Shown: piece by piece, positions 50,701 through 61,500 of the stretch
Layout of the letters: the number at the start of each line of letters is the position of its first letter
Numbering within the stretch: the first letter of the stretch is position 1
NCBI RefSeq assembly: GCF_036417845.1
Contig: NC_089979.1
Span: 23,687,958-23,751,957, forward strand
DNA from: Apteryx mantelli
Taxonomy: Eukaryota; Chordata; Aves; Apterygiformes; Apterygidae
Reading direction: 5' to 3'
DNA length: 64,000 nt
Position numbers and translations under genes: made by a program
The notes under the pieces: generated by a model
Database searches by the model: none
What the model was told of the DNA's origin: nothing
What the model saw: the letters and a program-made list of their open reading frames with translations, nothing else

Positions 50701-52341
50701 TGGCTAGAATCTGGCTTTGACTTACATAGCCACAGGCAAATTTTGGCCTATGTTAATTAAAATAAGCTGTGGGAACTGTAACGTGTCTGACAGGCTTTGT
50801 CTAACAGAAAATGGGTACCACAACAGCACAGCACCTGGGTAAGAACACCCACCAGGCTCCATCACATACAGGGTGAAGAACAGGCTCTTTGTAACAGATA
50901 GACTAAAATTTTAAAGAATTAAACTCTATCAACAGCAATACACTTATCAAGACATTAACATCATTCTAATTGTCACCAGGAACACAAACGCCATGCCAGC
51001 AAAACTTACCATTTATAATGTTTGTATTTAATGACTTTCTCAATCATTCCCTCACTTCATTTTTCATTATTTGCTTGTGACATTTAGCTATTAGGGGCAA
51101 AGAAAATTCAAAAACCCCTCTGAAATAGATATGGATGATGAAGAGAAGTTAGTTACTACATCTGTATTGCACAGTGCATGGGATTTCCAGTTTCCGAACA
51201 GCATCAAAAAGTAAGGAAAAGGTTTGATGATGGGTTAGGATGAACTGTGAACTAGGGGAGAGCACTAACTACTATAATGTGTAGAACAAACCAATTTTAA
51301 TTTTTTCTGAAAGTTGGTTGGGCTTTTTAATGGGCCACCAGTATCACAACATGTACCAAATACTAAGAGGTTATACATCATGTAGCACAATGCAGGATCA
51401 CCACAATGGAGCTCTCTTCTTGCTCAAGGCCTTGAAAATCCTACAAATTTGCAGTATTTCTGAAAATTATCCAATCATTTGTTCTTCTGAGCCTTTCAAA
51501 GTCCAAAGTCAAACTTCACTTAAAAGCCATAATTTGATTTCAAACTTTTGCACCTTCACAGACGGAAGGAAAATATGGTCATAATAAAAATATACAATGA
51601 AAGTGTGTGCAATACTCCAGTGTTCAGCAAAAAGAGTCTTTGTATGTGGTTAGCTAAAAATGAGATAAGCCTGCATTCTATGTCTGAGGAATGAAGTCTG
51701 TTTATTTTCCCAAGTAAAAGCAACAGGAGAATTTCTTAAGATTTTGACATAATATTAAGCTGTGGTCTCAGAATTTTGGACCTCAGTGGCTATTACTCCT
51801 TGTTTCATTAAATTGTAAATCCAAGGAAACAAACAGCTATCTTGTCATAAAGCTGCAGTTATGCAGATCTGTAACTTAGCTGTCAAAACATAAATCCAAT
51901 CAGAATCTTGTAAACAGCATATATACTTATGTATACAGTATTGCCTAATCTGTCTTTTAAAATCTGGCTGAAGAGTTGCCAACTTCACATTTACAGGTAA
52001 TAAATCATTACGATCAAGTGAAAACTATAAAACAGAAAAAACATACATGCGAATATGTATAAAAACAATCTTACTAATTATGATACCAAAAGAATAGAAG
52101 AGTTGAAAGGAAAGTTAGATTTATAAGTCTGTATTATAATTATTGTATATATGATTAACTTAGTAATAGCTGTAACTTTGTAAAAACATCAGGAATAACA
52201 TTTGCACAGAAACTCATCAGAAAGACACAAAACAGAATTTGGCAAAAAGAACAAAAGGTAACTGCATATCATTTGCTTACTATATCTATGAGGAGGAGGA
52301 TGAAAATTGTAGGGAAATACAAGTTTCCCTGCAGTTTAAGT
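44703..52341. other. Right part of the GEM-RAD54B spacer
   Basis: 7.6 kb 3' of RAD54B with no supportable gene. A pyrimidine-rich stretch lies at about 45590-45900. Sequence at 44760-44830 could be a MIR fragment in reverse, but too weakly to call. The remainder is AT-rich unique sequence. Confidence 0.55.
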
Positions 52342-52347
52342 TTTATT
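52342..52347 (-). terminator. Candidate RAD54B poly(A) signal overlapping the stop codon
   Basis: The gene strand reads ACC TAA TAAAAC, so an AATAAA hexamer starts at the second base of the stop codon. No other gene-strand AATAAA was noticed until near 51697-51702 (GGAAAATAAACAG). If used, the 3' UTR would be only about 15-35 nt. Confidence 0.4.
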
Positions 52348-52563
52348 AGGTGGGGGAAGTCGGACTAGCTACATTCTGGAAAATGAAAGAAACATTCTCC
52401 TTTATCCTTTCAAGGAAAGGATCATCTAGAATCTGATGTCGCCCAGAGAAATGTTTCCATTGCATCAACTGTGACATGGAGAGTGGTTTCTTTGAATTAG
52501 GCTTCCCAAGGTTTTGTCCAAGCTGGCAACCTCTAGACACTGAAGGCTTTTCTGAGGAAGGAT
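52346..52563 (-). CDS. RAD54B: RAD54B terminal exon and stop
   Basis: 218 nt, acceptor TTTTTCAG. It encodes a serine-rich linker, CQLGQN, KKPLSMSQLMQWKHFSG, DDPFLERIKENVSFIFQN and a short variable end, then TAA at 52346-52348. The stop is followed at once by a second TAA frame and an overlapping AATAAA hexamer. Confidence 0.95.
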
Positions 52564-55500
52564 CTGAAAAATGATACAGCAGACTAATCAGAGAAAACTG
52601 AGACAGAAGATTCTTAGTCTGAATCAGTAAGCCAGTTGGTGATAATGAATGAGGGAAAAATAGAACAGTAAGTGTAATCCTTCTATGTCAATGAAAACCA
52701 AACCTATGTATCCACAGTCAGAGGGGAAAGGCTCTTTCTTGCTCACTGACTGAGTTTATCAAAATCACCATATGCTAGCACAAAGACAAATCCTTTTATA
52801 AATAGATGGAAAAGGAAATGCCTTATCTGGCAATTTCCCTTGTGCTCTCTTCCTAATTCTGTGACATTTTGGCTGTCCACATTCTTTAAGTAACTCTGAA
52901 TATGGAAGTATGCTGCAGCAAATCTCATGCTGGCTTCTGTTTCCTCCCAGAGGAGTCATTGCAACCAGCTAAGAATAGTTTGGATAGCTAACTATTTCAT
53001 TGACTCAGCACACTAGAAGTTGATCTCTAGTGCACTTCGTATGTCCTGGTTATGCCAAGTTGTTTAACAGTATATTGTATATATTGTGTGTCACAGTAAG
53101 GAGAGGACTATTTCCTGTGAAGCACGTAGGCAGAAATTCACTTCACACATAGGATTCTAGAGCCCCAAGCAATACCAGGTCATTGCAGAGTATCTTATGT
53201 TTTGCTGACTTCATGATTCATCTCACACATGTGACAAAGAAATGAGTTTGGATGGACAAAATTGCATCACTTGTTATTAGTTTAAAACATGTGGTCAAAT
53301 ATTTTCATAACAAAGTTTCATAGGAAAGATCAGTGATATGAGCAGCATGATGACTCAGAGTATTCTTGAGATTTTGAAACTTTTACCTAGAGAGCCCATA
53401 AAGACTTATACATATAAGACTTTCCTTTTGACTGACATATGATGTACATTTGTGCTAGGCTTGAAACATCTTTTACTGTCCAGAAGAAAATTTAGGATAG
53501 ATGAACTTCTCAAATCCTTAGGGATTCTGCATTCTTAACTCCATAAGCTAAACCATGATCCGATAAAATAATAGGCTTTCAGCTTTGTAGCTCATCCGAA
53601 AACCAGAAGAGCAAGCAACCCATCTGCAAGATCCACATGCAGTTAATTGCTTCCTTTCTAGAGTCCTGTGGTTTGCTAAAGATTGCCTCAGTATGAATGG
53701 ACAACAGGATCTTGATCAAGAATACCCAGTCTCATTGGTAGGTCTAATGGAGATCCCAGTGCCAAGATAATTAGGTCTTAAATTCATTTTAAGCTCAGAT
53801 ATTGTGTAGCCTGTATTATATTGCTTTGTTCCTCTTCAGTTTATCTTTTGAATCATGATTGCTAGAAATGTAGGAGACATAATGAGTGAAAGCTCTTGGC
53901 CTCTTCTCTGCAATAGCACCCATTCCCAGTAACCTGAAATCTGGTTCCCCAGCGAAGTAACTGGACAGCTTTCTGGTCTTGGGAAAGGCAAAGAGACCAA
54001 CTAATGGTAGCTGCATTCTGGGGTGATCAGACTGAAGACCACCACTCACAGCAATTTGACTAGGGAACTGCTGAGCCAGTTACCTGCTCTTTAGGACGCC
54101 AAACTTTCCCTTGCTCATTTCCACCACTTAAATTTAAGAATGACCTTCAGGTTTTTCTTTGATTTACCACCACAAAGGTTCTGTTCAGTAGGACCAAGAC
54201 ATGATTACCTTTGAAGTTCTGATTACATTCACTGCCCTGAAGTTCAAGAGGCTGAAGCTGTGGTTGAACTGATGAAACTAATATGTGTTCAAAGCATAAG
54301 AAAAGCAGTCAAGAGTAATAATACAATTGCTAAATGCTAAATAAAATTATATGCACCTGTGTTCACCACAGAAGTAATGTTATAAAATTTCTTTGGATCT
54401 TTGCAGTCCAGGAGCTCTACTCCCTGCCTCATTGCACATTAGTGAGAAAACATGGCTAACATTTAACAGCAAAGGTGCCTTTTCCACACAGATCTTGTAA
54501 CAGTACCTAACTGGAAGCTGGCATATTTTAGAACAGCATCTGAGCTATATATTTACCTATGCAAAAACAGAAGGTCTAATTCTTCAACCATTAAAGAAAG
54601 ATACAAAGACATTTAAGTCAATATTTGGAGCAAAAATAAAGGAGAAAGTTAAATTCTTAAGGCTACAGAAGTATTATGCATTTCAATAACCAAGCCCTCC
54701 CCCACTTTGGGTAGAATGAGATGAGAAAGGAATACAACTTTAGCCTGTTACCTGGAGGCATTCAAACCATCAAGCAAAACAGTCACATTGGGTTTGTATT
54801 ACTTAATTCCTTATTTGTGTCTGTCAAGAATATGAACACTCTGGTAGCCATTTCTTTGGCTCTTTTTACAGTGGTATCTTACTATGGTATTTTATCGTGG
54901 TTTTACTGTGACATTTAGAAGAGATAAATATTTCCACCTCATTATCACATTTATGTATATTGTATATGGATATTTCATGCCCAAAGGAAAGAAATACATC
55001 AGGGCAATAGACATTCTTTCCTTTGAGAAACTGGATGAGCTACAAAAACTAGAATGGATGGGGTGTAAACATAATTTAAACAAGGTAATACTTTTTTTTT
55101 TTTAATAATCCTGCTCCTTACTTAAACCTACATACAACATGGTATTAACACAATTCTGACATGCAGAAAGAACAAGAGAGTCATGTTCCCGCAGAAAGGA
55201 TAGATGCAAAAATCTACAATTTGGGTTTACAACTGCCAGGGCATCTTCCAGCATTTCTCAAATGATTATTTTAATCATCCTGCATCAACATTAGCTAATA
55301 ATTGTGAAACGAAAGGCTATATTCAGAGATTTGGCATATCATTATCCAGATCTTCATCTGGTACTTGCTGGTGAAGCTGTCCACAGGTAAACAGCTTTTG
55401 AACTAACTTGTTGCATTTTTACCAGATAATCATTATTGTCCTTGATTAGTTTGAAACAAAATACTATATAACCTCATTTGGTTGTTATCAGTCACTAGTC

Positions 55501-58500
55501 CTGCTGGCCATAGCTAATTCAAGGAATTAAGAGGTGGGATATATGCACTGATTGTTACTGCAAGGAGCGAATCTTTTCTCTTCTTCATCTTGTTAAGGGG
55601 TCCTATAGATTAGAAAAATCAGGCAATATCTGGAAGATCCCACAAAGAATTTCATTACTTTAATCCTATTTTACTGGGTGTCAGAGTTTTCTCCAGTGAC
55701 AGACCATATACTGAAAATGGATGGCCTTCATCAGCGACAGCTAGAGATAATGAAAAAGAAACTCACTTTGATGATCTTTCTTTCCCATACAATTGCACTC
55801 AAGCAAGTCATGGGTAACACAGCTGGAATCTTCATGAAGTGTAAAGAGATTTCTAAGCTCCTCAGTGGAAAAGTGGATGTGTTCAGATGTCTTGGAAAGG
55901 TCTACAACTGCCCCAGAAAGATCTTGCTTGCTGATCTGTCTTTGATAAATCTTCTCTTCTATTGAGCCTGTATTGAAAAAACAGTAGATACATAGGGTTA
56001 ATTTTTGGCCTGTACTTCTCAAAAAGAATAGTCAAATACATTTTTTGTAACGATATTAATAGGAAATGCTGAACTATTATTTTCAGCTATTAAAACAAGA
56101 GCAAAGCAAAGGCAAATGAATCGATGTGATATCTCTATTTTAAATCAATTCAGAGTGAATTATATATATATTTTTAAAGAATGAATGATTTCCAAAAACA
56201 TTCCCTCCACTTCTTTTATTGACAAAATGTCAATAGCTATTCTCACTCTAGGATATGTCTGAACATCATCTCCAACCTGTGGTTAGCAGTCTGTAGATGC
56301 ACACAGTATGTTTCTGACCATCTCTCCACACCCTGGCCATTGCCTAAAGAAAGCAAAAAGATTAAGATCCTTAACAGCCTGCTCTACAGTTATATTTTAG
56401 GTAAAACTTGCAGCCTTTTCTCATCAAATTACCAGTTCTGCTAGCTCATTCAAAAGGATGTTGTCCAAACAAAGCATTCCTTAATAGTTGTCTTTGATTG
56501 TTTTTATAAAAACCTTCTGGTATTAACTGTAAATAACTTCTAAAATGTGATTTACTTTCTAATATTTATGCTCCTCTTTCTTTCTGTATGAAACTAGGGG
56601 TTCCATTTCTTTCCTGCCAGTAATTCTCTCTTCATGTTTTCTAAGCATTAGTAACGGTTTAATATCTCACAGGAATATTCATCATTTTCCTATTCTCCAG
56701 AAACACTTTTGCTACAATATATCTTTAAAAATGACATTTCCATTTCTATTAAAATTGTAAAATTAGTGTTTTGTACACCCTTTAAATCTTAAACAAACAA
56801 AAAAGTAACTGAGAGAGTACAGTTATAGGATTTTTGTCAAAAACATAAGGATTACAAATACATATTTGGTACAGGTACTCACAACAGGGCATGCAGTATT
56901 TGGCAAGCTGTAGTAATTTTGACTGATTTACCGACTCTTGTTTCAAGCAACAAGACAAGTGACCACATGAGGGTACTGATTCACACTTGAAACAGGAGTA
57001 CGGCCAAGAATCAGAGCTTATTTCAGGTATTAAGCACTTAGCATTAGCGTATAATCAGAGGTTTCTTACTGTGTTTATACAAAGACTTTTAAAAAACTGT
57101 TATTCTTAAGAAGTATTTTAACCAAGCATTCTTACGCCAACTAAATAATCCCTTCAGATCAAAAGTACCATTACAAGAATAGCATGACACTTGGCTTTGT
57201 TTTCTTTCTTTTAGCATGGCTGCCACATGATTTTCTCATTCTCTTAATTCTGCTCAGGACCTCTCCCTTTTTCTCAGGTTTTGTTTTGTTTTTCTCAGCA
57301 ACACTCACTGCACAATCTAATCATAATTTTCTTTTCTTTTTAGAAAACAACAGCTTTCCAGTTAATAGGTGATCAGGAGACACAGGGGGCACATGACTCA
57401 CTTCTCGAAGGAAACTAGAATTTACTCTCTTCTTTTTTTACTGCAAGGGGGCTTCTAATGATACCAACATATATAATCTGACAGAGAAACGTTTCTCTTT
57501 TTTTTCCCCTCAGATAGAGCTTTCCTCCGATATTATACTTGTCCTGACACGATGGAATGATAATCAGGTAGCAGTAAGACATGTAAAGTCAGACATTTCA
57601 GAATCAATCAAGAACTCATTTGATGCCCATCCCAACCCACACGTACACAGTTGTGTCAGACCTGAATATCTGTAGCTGGATTCCAGTCGATATCATACAG
57701 GATCAAATGAGATGCTCCAACCAGATTCAGTCCTACCCCCCCAGCCTTTGAACTCAGCAAAAAGATAAAAGCTGGGCTGAATTTATTATTAAAACTATCA
57801 ACAATCTGTTGCCTCTGGGAGACAGGAGTGTGTCCATCAAGTCTAGTATAAGAGTATCCATAACGTTTGCATGTATCTTGTAATATATTCAATGTCTGAG
57901 TGTAATTGGATACCAGCACAACTCTGTCAAACAAGAAAAGAAGTTATCTTGTTATCTTAGACCTTGGTAAAGTTAAAGTACAGTAACAAATTAATGAAGA
58001 CATCTAAGGAAATAAAAATCACAAGTCAAGTAAAAATTACACATCAACCTGAGATTACTCATAAATTGTAAAACATAAAACATTTAATATTAATTTGAAG
58101 CACATATAAGATTTGGATGCATTATATCTACTGTCAAGCATTCACATGTTAAGTATTTTTTTCCAACAGAATTTGACTTAATGCACAGATTGCAGGGGTC
58201 CAGGACCAACCACAGAGATAGATTATTATTTTTTAATCTCTACTTACACAAAATAGCCGTTGTTAAGAAAAAGTACATTTGCAAAGGGTGTCATAGAGGC
58301 TAATACACAGTATATGTGGCCCTACATTTTTACTTACACTTTTTAAGGAGATTGGAATTGAGCCTGTATATTGAAAAAAACTATTTAGTACCGATGACAG
58401 CAGAGAAACAATACAAAAAAAACATAAATAGTACTGAATTTAAGCAGCAAAACTTTAAAAAAGCTACTGTGGAGTTATGTACACAATCTAGGAGAATTCT

Positions 58501-61500
58501 GAGAAACAAAATCATGAGAGTCACATAAGAAGACAATGCCTCTTGCCTACATCTTGAGATTGAAAGGAAAGGGGATGAGGGAGAGCGAAGGACTTCATAA
58601 ACATTATAGTTTTAGCAGGGTAGTGTTAAATCAGTCTCTTGGTCCCTTAAACTAATGGCCTATACTATGTCAATGTTTTTCCTCAGAAATTTTGACTACA
58701 TAAGTTTCAGAGATCTGCAAATCTAGAACTTCTATCCTTCTAGGTATTGAGGACAATTCTACTGAGAGAACAAAGAAAGATCTATTGAATTTAAACCATA
58801 AATAAAATAATAAGCAGATAGGACATTTGCTGCAAGATCTTTTTTGGTGAGGTCTTTTGTACTCTAAACTCAATTTACAAAATTCCATCAAAGATGCTCC
58901 ATTTTTTAAGTTATTTTTGATTAAAAATAAATACAGAAGAACTAGACAGATAATTCGGAGAAATCTGGTAAATTAGCATGTTAACATTGTTTTAAAGTAT
59001 TTTTTGTTGTTACAGTTGACTCTACAAATGAACTACATCCAAGACTTGTTTGTAAAGACTTTGCAAGATTGATTTTTTTTTGTCAAACTAAAATTCTTAC
59101 CTTTGTTTTCACTAACAAATAGAATATATACTTTTTAAGGAGATTGGGATTGAGCCTGTATATTGCAAAAACTATTTAGTACTGATGACAGCAGAGAAAC
59201 AATACAAAAAAACCCATAAACAGTACTGAATTTAAGCAGCAAAACTTTAGAAGTTGCAAAATAAAGCCTCAACACTAGCTGCAACTCAGCAGCTTCCACA
59301 GCACTGATACAGGGGACGCTGCTTTTTCCTAAAACTTCCCATACTTTTTGGCTAGAGGAAATAAGGCTAGTTCATTTAGGTATTTAGCTGTCATTGGTTT
59401 CAATGAATGTTAGGCATATAAATACCCATGACAAGCTCAGCTTTTCTGATTTGTAAAAAAAGAGTATTGGAAAGAAACAAACTCCATTATATCAGTGCTA
59501 AGAGATATGCTGTTACTTCCCACTACTGAATTGCAGCATGTCCTATTTAGGCACCAATTTGCATCAACTTAAATAAAAACTGAAAGATAAATACTTTTAG
59601 AATAGCTGGACTTTAGGGCATGGGCACACACAAATCTTACCACGGGATACAAGAGTATGTGAGATTCCCATGAATGAGCAATTCCCCTATAACTGGCCTT
59701 GTGCATTCTATAAGTCCAGCATAAACTGCAAGAGGCTTTGCTGCCTGTCAGTGCCATTCACCATGGGGGACACAAGCAGTTGCTGTGCCAGGTCACCTGT
59801 TGGGACTTACTCCTGTGAACGTCCCCTACACAGAAAAGGCAGCAAGCACTGAATAATCAAACACGATAAAAGAGGAAAGAACTCATACTCTAGCAACTAA
59901 AAATATTTTTGTGTAATTTTAAGTATTTAATACATTAAATAGTTGCCTCAAGGAGATGCAAGGCATTAGAAAGTCTGTGCAAGTACAGGTAGTATGTCAT
60001 AGTACAGGGGCTGTAGCAAACACTTTCTTAGTTGTTGGAACTCAGCATGAAAAGTTCATTTAGCTGGAAATAATATAAGGAGCAACTTTGAAAATTATGC
60101 CAGCTCCAAATCCTAGTTTAGTAATTTAACAAGGAAGAGCCAGGAGTATAAGGCATAAATATACTTAGCACCTCTGCAAAGCCTTTATTTTGAATATTAC
60201 GTCACTATACATTTGAAAAGCAAAACAGAATAACTAGATCACCTCCATATCTCCCTTTTACTTTTCTTTCACACTTGCCTTTCAGAAGGGCTGAGTTCAT
60301 GGATTGCAGCCAACAGCCTCACCAGCACCTGCAGCTTTCCTGAGCCAGTTTCAGAGGAAGTGTCAGGAGTGTAATCTTGTGGGAAGACATCTGTTAAACC
60401 TTCATAGAGACTGGATTCGTCATGCTCATCACACGCAGAATCACGTTTTTCCTATGAAAAATAAAAGGATTCAAGCTCCATGTCCTCTCTGAAATAATTT
60501 TGTTAAACTTTGCTAATATTTTTATTACGAAGAAAAAATGAAACATCAAAAGCCACCATAAACTAGTGTATCATGTGAGCACAATAGCCTCCCATTACTG
60601 CATTGAAAGCACAGTTTAAAATACTGATAGCATTTACACCTTGGTTTATATCCTATAATCTAAGACATTATTTACAACTAAGTAGAGAACAAGTTGAAAT
60701 ACTGAGAACTGAAAAATGTGTTTTACTTCTACTTCTCTTTCTAAAAGACCAAACAGATAGTCACACAGTAAAGTCAGATTTTAAACTTGGAAAAAGAAAT
60801 CAATGCTCAGTTTATTCTTTCCAAACCCCATGATACCTTATTACCAAACTCCACAAACATTCATTTCTTTAGAAAGATAGTGTCATTAAGATTCAGATAT
60901 GTAACTGGAAATGAAGAAAAGCTAGCAAGTAATAACAGAGTTAAAATAAAATAAAAAATACAAGTAATATTTTACTGCAGTTTGAAAATCATTGTTTCAC
61001 AGGAAGGAAAAAGTTGAACTAACCAAATCCCAAAACCACAACAGTAATAAATGGCTTGCATTAACCTTCCCATTAGTTTCTAAAGAGTTAAGCTTTCACT
61101 TACGAAAAATTTCTGATACTTATACTATGAAGTAAATTCAGTGAACATAGGCAGTTTTGTCAGTCACAGGCAGGTTCATGCTATGGACATCCCTACAAAG
61201 TCTGGAAGAACATCTTTAAAGAAAGATTTATATTTCCACTCAACTTGCTTGGACTTTGATTAGTGGCCACAGAAATAAGTTTTACTGACTTCTAGCTATC
61301 ACACTATTTACCTATAGGAATGAGAACATTTCTGTATAAATAACCAGTTGCACAGTGATAGGATTCCAGTAAAACTGGAACTGGAGACATCTAGTATCTC
61401 TGACACATAGAGCCTGCAGCTCCCACTGTCACTGAACTTGAAGAGGGAAGTGTACACAAGAAAGGGTGAAAATCATCATGCGGACAGGGAGGTTTCAGAG

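Larger units (their letters stand above)
57924..60278 (-). other. RAD54B GC-AG intron
   Basis: 2.36 kb, donor GCAAGT and acceptor TTTGACAG. It contains two direct copies of a segment of about 120 bp (58338-58458 and 59130-59250). Confidence 0.9.

Noticed and set aside
54721-55105. Hydrophobic open frames in the last RAD54B intron, considered as a receptor or transposase fragment
   Set aside because: AT-rich sequence gives Phe/Ile/Tyr-rich frames by chance, and no motif was found.
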